Assembly (NCBI RefSeq): GCF_004340665.1
Contig: NZ_SLWO01000008.1
Location: forward strand, 124,001 to 188,000
Reading direction: 5' to 3'
Source of the DNA: Pedobacter psychrotolerans
GTDB lineage: Bacteria; Bacteroidota; Bacteroidia; Sphingobacteriales; Sphingobacteriaceae
DNA: 64,000 nt
Below, one piece after another: positions 9,598 to 17,779 of this stretch. Each line of letters begins with the position of its first letter. Within the stretch, counting starts at the first letter, position 1. The position numbers and the translations under genes are program-made. Below the pieces are notes generated by a model. The model was not told where the DNA came from. It searched no databases and saw only the letters and a list, made by a program, of their open reading frames with translations.

Positions 9598-9696
9598 AAG
9601 CAAAAATAAATAGGGTGCTCTTATTAAACTTGCGAAATTCTTCAGCGCACCAGCTTTTAAAATTTCGTAAGATGATTAATATTTTTTTTATAATCC

Positions 9697-10428
9697 TTAA
9701 CTCCTAAGATTCCGGTAGTGCTTAGCTAAAAAATCAGAAACTCGTTTCCCTAATAATAAGTTGGCTAATTTACCTAGCGGGCTATAGTTCGAATGCGGAA
9801 GCCAGGAGGCAGCGAAATGGTGGATGCTATACGTATTTTCAGTGATGTTTATTTTTAGCGTTTTCCAACTTTTCGGACTGAAATAATCACTTGGATAAAT
9901 GGTACAATAGTTTGGTAAGACTTGTAAAGTATTATCCGTTTTGAGGGATTTTTTTGCTTTCATGAATGCGGTTATACTCTCCGTATTTGGATTGAGATCT
10001 AACTTTCCATTCGCCAGGTAAAAGCTTCTGTTTTGATAATAAGATAATAATTCATTGATCCATTGGCCCTCGCTGATGCTTCCCATAATAGCCGAAGAGA
10101 GTAAAAAATTATCTTCAAATCCTGTAAAAGCAACATTGGCAAGCATCGCATTATCTAATGGTTTCAGAAACTCTACGTCAGTATCCAGGTAAATGCCGCC
10201 TATCGTTTTAAGGGCATATAATCGGCAAACATCAGAAACGAATGCAAACTTACGTTCATGGTATGCTTCCCTGGAATATTGATATAGGTTAACATCAAAG
10301 TTTTCCTCATTCCAAACCATAATCTCGTATTCTGGTAGGTAACGTTTCCAGGAGGTCAGGCACTTTAATACCAGATCAGGCATTTCTCCTCTTCCAAACC
10401 AGCAGTAATGTATAATTTTTGATATCAT
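9697..10428 (-). CDS. Glycosyltransferase with DXD motif (GT32-like, Gly_transf_sug)
   Basis: This 243-residue enzyme begins with the family signature IPKIIH-like ISKIIHYCWFG. It carries the core FVSDVCRLYALKTIGG followed by YLDTDVE, where the DTD triad binds the metal and nucleotide sugar. Members transfer a sugar to a growing capsular or exopolysaccharide repeat unit at the cytoplasmic membrane face. The start overlaps the flippase stop by four bases (ATGA), so the two are co-translated. The sugar donor cannot be told from sequence. Confidence 0.88.
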   Translation of the reverse strand: MISKIIHYCWFGRGEMPDLVLKCLTSWKRYLPEYEIMVWNEENFDVNLYQYSREAYHERKFAFVSDVCRLYALKTIGGIYLDTDVEFLKPLDNAMLANVAFTGFEDNFLLSSAIMGSISEGQWINELLSYYQNRSFYLANGKLDLNPNTESITAFMKAKKSLKTDNTLQVLPNYCTIYPSDYFSPKSWKTLKINITENTYSIHHFAASWLPHSNYSPLGKLANLLLGKRVSDFLAKHYRNLRS

Positions 10429-11951
10429 CGTATCGCTTTCCTTTTTATTTTTTGATACCCTTCATATAACTCGGTACGTTCAAACTTCATGAATAAGGAA
10501 ATTATTAAAAGTATCAAGCCGATCATAAAACTATTGATTAAAAAGGTAATCCAGGAATCAATGGTAAACAGATCGAGTTTTTTCCAGCCATAGGCAATCA
10601 ATAGAAGGAGCATAAATCCGGCAAGACCTTTAATCATTTTGATGAAAAAGTACCATCGTTTTTCTTCCAGACAGTAGGCTGCATATAATGGCGTAAAAGT
10701 CAGGTGGCTAAATACGCCGCTAATTAAGGCTGCAACGGGTATAGCGTAAACTCCCAGGTTACTGTACAAACAAAGTATGATTACTAAAACGTAATTCAGA
10801 ATAGAGATAAAAATTCCCCATACGGATGCCATTTTTAACTTATTGGTGATTACAAAAACGTGATATACAGTTTCAACTGTTCCATGAACAATAAAGGGCA
10901 CCAGTGTAATGATAGAAAGTAGGTGCAATCCTTTGGCATCTTGAGTGGGCAACCACAGATGAAAAAAAACTTCACCATAAACAAAGAAGACGGCTAATGG
11001 CACTAAAACCACGAGGAATATGGCTTTAAATGATTGGTCTAAGGTGTGCTTTAATTTCTCCATATCGTTTCGGGCATAAGCCTTAAACATTTCTGGTAAA
11101 AATATGGGCACGATGATCCCTAGAAGGATATAGATTGCATTAGGAATGAATTTGGTGAGGGATAAAAAGCCCATGCCAGATGCTCCAAAAAAATGATTGG
11201 CGATCAATAAATCCAATTGGGTATTAATCACGTTCGAGAGGGCCATGATGGAATTCCAGATTCCGGCACCAACAACCACGGATAGTGTGCTTTTAGAAAA
11301 GAAAGCCCAATCAATAGCGATTTCAGGCAGTAGTTTTTTAGTAAGCCTGTAGTTTGCGATGAGGGTATAAAGTGACAGGATGGCTGTAACCAAACCCAGA
11401 AAGTAAATTTTTGGGGTGAAAAAATAAAACAGCAGTATGATAGTCCCTAGTTTGATGATGTTAGAAGCAATATTGATGTAGGCTAATTTGTCAAATCTAT
11501 TTAGGGCAAATGCCGTTACGGAAAAAACTGCCGAGGAGACATTGATGATCAGGCTGATAAACATGAAGATGAAGAGTAATCTTACATCAGCAAACAGATG
11601 GCTAGGAATGTCGAGAATATTACTGATGAAATAGCAGAATAATGCGCTCACCAGGATGAAAAAGAAAGAAATCAGCAGGTTTCCAAATAGTATCGAATTG
11701 AAATAGGTATTTACTTCTTTAATTTCTTTTTTTTCTAAACTGATGGTGATGTACCTACTCGACATAGAGTTCAACGCTGTGGTGATAATGCCCGCGTACA
11801 TGATGAAGTTATTGGTTAGCGGAAAAAAGCCATAAGCTTCTTTACCCAAATGTTCCACGATGTATGGCGTTAAAAAGAAGGAAATTCCTATGCCAGAAAG
11901 GGCACTAAAGAGATTAGAAACCAGATTAATTACGAAACGTCTTCTATCCAT
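10425..11951 (-). CDS. Polysaccharide flippase, Wzx-like (PST/MATE fold)
   Basis: A 508-residue protein with about twelve to fourteen hydrophobic segments. It has the typical N-terminal pattern of O-antigen/polysaccharide translocases (SALSGIGISFFLTPYIVEHLG...AYGFF). Such proteins flip undecaprenyl-diphosphate-linked repeat units to the periplasm. It overlaps the following glycosyltransferase by four bases. The gene upstream on the minus strand is interrupted by an oppositely oriented glycosyltransferase, so it probably has its own promoter between 11952 and 12061. Confidence 0.88.
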   Translation of the reverse strand: MDRRRFVINLVSNLFSALSGIGISFFLTPYIVEHLGKEAYGFFPLTNNFIMYAGIITTALNSMSSRYITISLEKKEIKEVNTYFNSILFGNLLISFFFILVSALFCYFISNILDIPSHLFADVRLLFIFMFISLIINVSSAVFSVTAFALNRFDKLAYINIASNIIKLGTIILLFYFFTPKIYFLGLVTAILSLYTLIANYRLTKKLLPEIAIDWAFFSKSTLSVVVGAGIWNSIMALSNVINTQLDLLIANHFFGASGMGFLSLTKFIPNAIYILLGIIVPIFLPEMFKAYARNDMEKLKHTLDQSFKAIFLVVLVPLAVFFVYGEVFFHLWLPTQDAKGLHLLSIITLVPFIVHGTVETVYHVFVITNKLKMASVWGIFISILNYVLVIILCLYSNLGVYAIPVAALISGVFSHLTFTPLYAAYCLEEKRWYFFIKMIKGLAGFMLLLLIAYGWKKLDLFTIDSWITFLINSFMIGLILLIISLFMKFERTELYEGYQKIKRKAIR

Positions 11952-12061
11952 ATTACTGCTTGACTAAAGTAAGGTTTTTATTTAATTTATATAAGTGCTT
12001 AAAAGGTTTATAATAATTTTCTATTTTAGTACTCACGCATCAGATTTTAAAATACATCCTA

Positions 12062-12811
12062 TTGGAACCACTCGTATCGATTATTGTACCTTGCTATAAC
12101 TCTTCAAAGTTTATTACAGCGACCTTAAATTCAGTAATTGCTCAGGATTACAAGTCATGGGAATTAATCATCATCGATGATAAATCTACAGATGATAGCT
12201 GTAACATCGTTGAAGCGTTTGCCAGCAAATACCACAATATACAATTCATTTCTTTGTCGGAAAATAAAGGAGTTTCAAATGCCAGAAATCTTGGGATGAC
12301 CATGGCTAAAGGGAAATATATTGCATTTTTGGATAGTGATGATATCTGGCTGGAAAATAAGCTGAGCCGCCAGGTGGCTTATATGGAAGATAAAATGCTT
12401 CCCATGACTTTTTGTGCCTATAATAGAATTAATGAAGATGGAGCAATCATCTCCGGGGTAACTCCAGCTCCTGTTACTTATAGCTACCATCAATTGTTAT
12501 CGCATAATGTGATCATATTTTCAACCTCGATGGTATTGAAAAGTGTTATTGGAGATTTACAATTTTCGCCTGCAGGCCATGAAGACTGGATTTTCTTCCT
12601 CCAGTTATTTAAGAAGTGTAAGCTGGGATATGGAATTAATGAACCGCTGGCTTTGTACAGAATCAGAAAGGACTCACTGTCATCCAATAAAATGAAAGCC
12701 GTGGTCAAAACCTGGAAGATTTTACGGGAAAGTGAAAAGTTAAACCTTGCGATGTCTATGTATTATTTCAGCAGGTATGCCGTTTTAACCGTTTTGAAAA
12801 GGTTAAGGTAG
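12062..12811 (+). CDS. GT2-family glycosyltransferase (TTG start)
   Basis: 249 residues with the GT-A signature VSIIVPCYNSSKFI at the extreme N-terminus, IIDDKSTDDS, and a DXD-like FLDSDDIW. The only plausible start is TTG at 12062. An in-frame stop occurs at 12014, no ATG lies between them, and the conserved first strand begins at residue 4. It is the only plus-strand gene in the exopolysaccharide block, divergent from the flippase and ending six bases from the convergent neighbour. It may be a late insertion into the locus or may be controlled separately. Confidence 0.85.
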   Translation: MEPLVSIIVPCYNSSKFITATLNSVIAQDYKSWELIIIDDKSTDDSCNIVEAFASKYHNIQFISLSENKGVSNARNLGMTMAKGKYIAFLDSDDIWLENKLSRQVAYMEDKMLPMTFCAYNRINEDGAIISGVTPAPVTYSYHQLLSHNVIIFSTSMVLKSVIGDLQFSPAGHEDWIFFLQLFKKCKLGYGINEPLALYRIRKDSLSSNKMKAVVKTWKILRESEKLNLAMSMYYFSRYAVLTVLKRLR

Positions 12812-12817
12812 ATTGAG

Positions 12818-13735
12818 TTACTTCTGCAAGTTGAATCCTAAAGTCTTGCTGTTCTTATGATGGGTATAATTCCATAACAAGCCTTTTATTACCCATTTTG
12901 CCAGATGCGATTGATGATTAAATACATATTTCAACACAGCTTTTGGACAAGCAATGAGTGTATAATAGATAGAAAAGAGGATGGTGTTGATCAAACCTGT
13001 ATTCTTCCTAATGAAGAGCATTCTGTTGCGGGTGTGGAAATAGATTTTCAGCGGGCTGTCTATACCAACACTGATTGATTCTTTGTGGTACACATGGGTT
13101 TTGCCCGTAAACCAAACTTGCTTACCAATTCTTTTGAATCTTTCGCACCAATCCAGCTCTTCGTAATATAAGAAATAGCCTTCATCCATTAATCCTGCTT
13201 TAAGCAAGTCTTTCTTACGGCACATCATTGCCGCACCATGGCAATACCCGGTTTGATAACTTTTATCATCGTATTGCCCTTCATTTCTGTCCAGTTCTCC
13301 AATGGTGGCATTTCTACCAGTGAGGTGATTTACAGGTGTAAAGCCTGCATACTGAATCACATCTTTTCGGTCGAAATACAATAGTAATGGCGACAAGAGT
13401 CCAATATTTTCATTTTGTTCGAATTCAGCGTAAAGGATTTCAATACAACCAGCCGGTAATTCAGTATCGTTATTTAATAAAAAAATATAATCGCCGCCAG
13501 CTTGCTTAATCCCTAAATTATTGCCGCCAGCGAAGCCCAGATTTTCTCTGGATTGGATATATTTAATATTTTCGAAGTGTGGCTGGAAAATATGTTCTTG
13601 ATTTTGTTCGGCCCCATTATCCACAATGATCACTTCAACATCTTTTCCGTTATAAGATTTACCAATCGACTGGAGTAGTGCAATCGTTACGGCTTCCTGA
13701 TGAAAATTAACGGTGATGATGGAGGTGGTTGACAT
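12818..13735 (-). CDS. GT2-family glycosyltransferase (rhamnosyltransferase-like)
   Basis: 305 residues. The N-terminus TSIITVNFHQ, the VIIVDNGA strand, ENLGFAGGNNLGI and FLLNNDTEL match the GT2 subgroup that includes many rhamnosyl and related transferases. The C-terminal part has the DWCERFKR motif typical of the acceptor side and a moderately hydrophobic tail. It probably adds one sugar to the lipid-linked repeat unit. It follows the GT4-like gene in the same direction with a 79-bp gap. The donor is unknown. Confidence 0.87.
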   Translation of the reverse strand: MSTTSIITVNFHQEAVTIALLQSIGKSYNGKDVEVIIVDNGAEQNQEHIFQPHFENIKYIQSRENLGFAGGNNLGIKQAGGDYIFLLNNDTELPAGCIEILYAEFEQNENIGLLSPLLLYFDRKDVIQYAGFTPVNHLTGRNATIGELDRNEGQYDDKSYQTGYCHGAAMMCRKKDLLKAGLMDEGYFLYYEELDWCERFKRIGKQVWFTGKTHVYHKESISVGIDSPLKIYFHTRNRMLFIRKNTGLINTILFSIYYTLIACPKAVLKYVFNHQSHLAKWVIKGLLWNYTHHKNSKTLGFNLQK

Positions 13736-13814
13736 TCTTTCTATTTATGTTATTCTGATTGGTAAAAATTAATCGAAATGCTATGGGATAGGTTTTAAGG
13801 ATTCAACACTTAAT

Positions 13815-15026
13815 TTATCTCTGCTGACCACTTTCCACTTCATTTATGGCCTGGTAAATGTCTTCGGCATTTTTGTCCCAGGTATGGGTATGTGCAAAGT
13901 TAATTCGCTCAGTTGCCAGCGCTTCACTGCGTTCAGCCAGTGCTTTTTCTGCCAAAACCACATAGTCTTCTTTCGTTTCTGCCAGGTATACATGCTGCTC
14001 GAAAATACTCATGGCTTCTGTTTTCGTGGCTATTGTGGGTTTGCCCATCGCAAGATATTCGTCTATTTTACGAGGATAGTTGCCAATGGTTAGCGGATTT
14101 ATCGCCTGTGGATTTAAACAAACATCAAAACCCTTAATATACGCAGCCAGTGTTTCAGTACTCTTACTTCCTAAAAAGTGTACGTTGCTTAACTGATGAA
14201 GTTCACTTTTTTTGAAATCATCATCTTCTGGTCCAACCAATACAATACTCCAGTCTGGCCGTGCTTTTGCCAGGTGTAAAAGAATCTCTTCATCAAGTCT
14301 TATTGATAAGATGGCACCTACATAGCCCAGTATCGGACCTTTAATTGCTGAAAGATCTTCAGGTAGCGGAATATGATCATCATGTTTGAAGAGTTTAAAG
14401 TCACAACCCTGCCCAACATAGAAGGAATTCGGATTATATTTTTTGCAATAATTAGCCAGGAAAACAGAATTTGCCACGCAGAGATCACTTTTTTGAATCA
14501 ACTGTGGCTCCAGGTATTTGCCATGATACTGCCAATAAGGAGTAGCGATAATATAATCCCGGGAATAATAAATACTGATTGCTGGATTTAAAAGTTCTTT
14601 TAAATGAAAGCTTCTGAAGATATCATTGTCATTGAACAAGATAAAATTGTCAAAGTTCAGTGTTTTTGAAGCAACCTTAATATCTCTGGCAAATTTCTGA
14701 TTGTTTAGTTTATTTAACCAGCGAAATACGGGCATGACTTTGATCCAGTTAATGGATTCAACGATAATTTTAGGGTAATAAATCCACAAATTCGTAGATA
14801 CCTGTTCCAGACCTTCTTCTTTACCAGCAATAATTCGTAATCGTTTCTTTACCGTTTCCGCATTTCTTTGTTGCAGGCTTGTCCTTCTGTCTAAAGGTGC
14901 GTTGACGTACAGTACACGGTTGTTCTTGCTAAACTCCAGCGCCAGATCTTTGCAATTGCTGCCAATAGCGGTATCCCAGGGTTGTTGGCCAACAATAATA
15001 ATGTCTCTGTTTTTTAGAATCGACAT
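13815..15026 (-). CDS. GT4-like glycosyltransferase (TuaH-like)
   Basis: 403 residues with a GT-B layout. The N-terminal domain begins DIIIVGQQPWDTAIGSNCKDLA. The C-terminal nucleotide-sugar domain has GYVGAI, VLVGPED, FLGSKS and a PRKIDEYLAMGKPTIAT segment that contains the usual donor-binding Glu. It resembles the TuaH-type transferases of exopolysaccharide loci. The start lies three bases after the stop of a tiny membrane-peptide gene, so it is tightly coupled to the upstream genes. Confidence 0.85.
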   Translation of the reverse strand: MSILKNRDIIIVGQQPWDTAIGSNCKDLALEFSKNNRVLYVNAPLDRRTSLQQRNAETVKKRLRIIAGKEEGLEQVSTNLWIYYPKIIVESINWIKVMPVFRWLNKLNNQKFARDIKVASKTLNFDNFILFNDNDIFRSFHLKELLNPAISIYYSRDYIIATPYWQYHGKYLEPQLIQKSDLCVANSVFLANYCKKYNPNSFYVGQGCDFKLFKHDDHIPLPEDLSAIKGPILGYVGAILSIRLDEEILLHLAKARPDWSIVLVGPEDDDFKKSELHQLSNVHFLGSKSTETLAAYIKGFDVCLNPQAINPLTIGNYPRKIDEYLAMGKPTIATKTEAMSIFEQHVYLAETKEDYVVLAEKALAERSEALATERINFAHTHTWDKNAEDIYQAINEVESGQQR

Positions 15027-15029
15027 TTC

Positions 15030-15125
15030 CTACTTTTTTATGGTATGTTTTGATGTGTTCAATCCGCTGATGAAACCCACGATTCCAAACAGGATGCCTA
15101 TGATGGCGAGCAGTTCTATTGGCAT
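15030..15125 (-). CDS. 31-residue single-span membrane peptide
   Basis: An ATG frame of 31 codons plus stop lies in the gap between two operon genes. It begins two bases after the upstream glycosyltransferase stop and ends three bases before the next start. The product is MPIE followed by a hydrophobic stretch of about 18 residues (LLAIIGILFGIVGFISGL) and a basic tail ending KHTIKK, the usual layout of a one-span inner-membrane protein with its basic end in the cytoplasm. The exact fit into an otherwise gapless operon supports it being real. Function unknown; it could stabilise or regulate the adjacent membrane glycosyltransferase or polymerase. Confidence 0.65.
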   Translation of the reverse strand: MPIELLAIIGILFGIVGFISGLNTSKHTIKK

Positions 15126-15127
15126 GG

Positions 15128-16327
15128 CTAATTATTGTCGTTTACTGGTTTATGATGATGTGGAGTAACCATAAAAGATTTTTTGGCCTTTCCTATGCTA
15201 AATAAAGCGATTACCATTCCAATCATTGCTCTTGGGATTTGTAATATAGCCAAATAAAGCCGCTTATCTACGTAGAATCTTCTCGGTACGGCGATGAGCA
15301 AGGTGAAGCAAAGACTCAGGAATAAGCTGTTCCAAAATACGCTTCCAGGTCCGATAGGGTTAAAAAATGATTGAACGGCCATGATAAATAGCAATGCCAG
15401 TAACAATATTCTTGGGACTAAAAAAGTTTGGAATGTTTTATTAAAAAATTCTATGTTTCCCTTAAATAATTTTACCAATCCTTCCAACGCATATTCTTTC
15501 AGGAATTCGATTTGAGATGCAATCCATCTTGTTCGCTGATTGGTAAACACCTGGGCATTCTCTACCTTTTCGTCATAAACAAATACGTCATTTAAATAAG
15601 CCACTTTGATTTTATCATTGGCGAGGATGAAATCAATTTTTTTATCTTCTCCAACAGTTTCTCCAACGCCATCTAATACTTTATGAAAATATGAAAAATC
15701 GAAAGCCATTCCCGATCCAATAAGGGTGGCAGATAAGCCCACAACCGCATGGCCTTTGCGATAAATCTGGTTATTCACTTCTTCATTACAAGCATCTAAA
15801 AAGGCAAAACTGGTGTCTACATCTTTAGCTGTGCGGTGTACCTGAATAACCTTATTCCCTTGTTGAAATGAATTATTAATGTAATGTAAACAGTCTGATC
15901 CTAAAACATTATCAACATCCAATACCATTGCAATATCGAAACCGTTATGCTTTAGCTTTTCCATTGCAAAGCGAAGCGCCTTACCTTTGGTACTTTTCTC
16001 AAAAAAAACTTCGATGACATTTGCACCCATTTCTTTTAAAATTGCATTGGTTTGCGGCAGTAAGCCATCTGAGATTACAACAACCTCAAACAATCCGTTA
16101 TATTGATGCTTTAATGCAGATTTTACGCTTTCGATAATGACACTGTTTTCCCGATAGGTGGGAAACAATAAGGCAATCTTTTTATACTCGCTGGCATGTT
16201 TTTGCGATTTAGGTAAAGAAAATAAGCCAGCAATGGCGAAAAAAGCCAGATATAAACAGTTTATAAGCAGGTAAATGCCTAAAATCCAGAATAATATGTT
16301 TAGAATATTAATTATGATCAGTTCCAT
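15128..16327 (-). CDS. Membrane-bound processive-type GT2 glycosyltransferase
   Basis: 399 residues. A hydrophobic N-terminal segment (about 5-35) is followed by a GT-A domain with FPTYRE, VVISDG and the DXD-type LDVDN. The QxxRW motif (QRTRW) of cellulose and hyaluronan synthase relatives follows, and at least three C-terminal membrane spans. QxxRW enzymes build beta-linked chains or act on lipid-linked acceptors. The start lies 20 bases inside the end of the upstream polymerase gene. Whether it is processive cannot be told from sequence. Confidence 0.87.
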   Translation of the reverse strand: MELIIINILNILFWILGIYLLINCLYLAFFAIAGLFSLPKSQKHASEYKKIALLFPTYRENSVIIESVKSALKHQYNGLFEVVVISDGLLPQTNAILKEMGANVIEVFFEKSTKGKALRFAMEKLKHNGFDIAMVLDVDNVLGSDCLHYINNSFQQGNKVIQVHRTAKDVDTSFAFLDACNEEVNNQIYRKGHAVVGLSATLIGSGMAFDFSYFHKVLDGVGETVGEDKKIDFILANDKIKVAYLNDVFVYDEKVENAQVFTNQRTRWIASQIEFLKEYALEGLVKLFKGNIEFFNKTFQTFLVPRILLLALLFIMAVQSFFNPIGPGSVFWNSLFLSLCFTLLIAVPRRFYVDKRLYLAILQIPRAMIGMVIALFSIGKAKKSFMVTPHHHKPVNDNN

Positions 16328-17768
16328 CAGATCCAGTTTGTTTTAGCTTCTTATCTAACCATGGTGCAATATACACAAAGGACCATGACATAAACATAAT
16401 TACCGATGAAGGCATTCCATTCATCACTTCGTTACCATAACTACAAATAAAACAGGCAACTGTTCCGGCCGTGAGGGCAATCATCTTTGCCTTTAATCTG
16501 GGGTCGTGAATCTTCCACACAATCCCGCTACATTTACCAATAATATAGGAGGTAATGGCAAACCAGATGATGAGGCCAACGATTCCGTACATTGCCCAAA
16601 CTTTTACCCAATAGCTATCGGGTTGTATATTGGCGATGGCTTTATCAGCGTTATAGGTGGTTCCATTCATTCCGCTCATTCCTAAACCTGCACCAAAAGG
16701 CAAGTCTTTTAAGATGGATTTTAATTTTACCTGATTATCCAGCCGCACTTTGAAAGAAGCATCTTCCGGATTTAATGCGCTGCGTAAACGGCTGATCTGA
16801 AATATATTTTCGCCAATGGTTGTATACTTTAACACCACAAAGCCACTTACACTAAACAAAATGCCTATAAATAATACCTTAAAATTTTTACTTAAAAATA
16901 AGGAGGTTGCTACGCCGGCTGCTAATGCAAATAGTGCACCCCGGGTACCTGAAATGGCCATTCCATAAATAAACAGAAGGGTAGCTAAAGCGAAGATTAT
17001 TTTTTTACCAAAGCTGAAGGGGCCTGTAAGTAAGGTCATTGAGATAACAGCCATGATGGCTTGTGAAGCGCCGAATTGACCCGCATCAGAATAAATGGAA
17101 AATACCCTGAGTTTACCTTTGATCATATGGGTGACTTCATTTCCCATGCCCATCCATTGTTGCTCTCCACTGGTGAGCCCAAAATAAAGTTGTTTTACAC
17201 CATATAAACAGGCCACAGCAGAAAAAAACAAAATGAATGTGATAAATCGGTTTAAATCTGATGGTCTGTTAAACATTAAAAATACGAGTGGGGCGATCAG
17301 TAACCAGCTTAATGCGACAAATCTCAGTTCATTAAACCAGGCAACCAAGCTGCCACTATTAGGATTAAGTATTTGCAGGAAGCTAATACCAAACCAAACC
17401 ACTGATAATAGAACATGGTCATTTTTTAAGTTCTGCCAGTTGAATTTGTTCATATTGATCAGGATGCTGCACCAGGTGAGCAGCAAGATTGCTTCCAAAG
17501 CCAACCCCACCGGAATCTGCAGGAAGGTTTTAACCAGAAATCCTAAGCAAAAGCAATAGGCAAAATAGGCCCAGAAAGCGAGCCGGGGATCTTTGAAAGC
17601 AGACACTAAAAACGTACCCAACCCCGCTACAGCTACCGCACACAAGGGGCCTAGAAACCCGAATTTGCTAATAGAGCCAGCAACTACAATGGAAAGGCAC
17701 ATAGCAATAATAAAAAAGATGATCTTTTTTTTATTGTCAATGAGCCAGGTGTTTAGTGTCTCAAGCAT
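16308..17768 (-). CDS. O-antigen/exopolysaccharide polymerase, Wzy/ligase family
   Basis: 486 residues with about ten or more membrane spans and a long periplasmic loop between about residues 190 and 240. The region AISGTRGALFALAAG and the later loop ending before WVKVWAMYGIVGLI fit the Wzy_C/O-antigen ligase family (PF04932). It would polymerise lipid-linked repeat units in the periplasm. The start is 11 bases after the co-polymerase stop, and the end overlaps the next gene by 20 bases. Polymerase versus ligase cannot be resolved by eye; a locus with Wzx and a Wzz-like protein favours polymerase. Confidence 0.83.
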   Translation of the reverse strand: MLETLNTWLIDNKKKIIFFIIAMCLSIVVAGSISKFGFLGPLCAVAVAGLGTFLVSAFKDPRLAFWAYFAYCFCLGFLVKTFLQIPVGLALEAILLLTWCSILINMNKFNWQNLKNDHVLLSVVWFGISFLQILNPNSGSLVAWFNELRFVALSWLLIAPLVFLMFNRPSDLNRFITFILFFSAVACLYGVKQLYFGLTSGEQQWMGMGNEVTHMIKGKLRVFSIYSDAGQFGASQAIMAVISMTLLTGPFSFGKKIIFALATLLFIYGMAISGTRGALFALAAGVATSLFLSKNFKVLFIGILFSVSGFVVLKYTTIGENIFQISRLRSALNPEDASFKVRLDNQVKLKSILKDLPFGAGLGMSGMNGTTYNADKAIANIQPDSYWVKVWAMYGIVGLIIWFAITSYIIGKCSGIVWKIHDPRLKAKMIALTAGTVACFICSYGNEVMNGMPSSVIMFMSWSFVYIAPWLDKKLKQTGSDGTDHN

Positions 17769-17779
17769 TGGCCTGCTTA

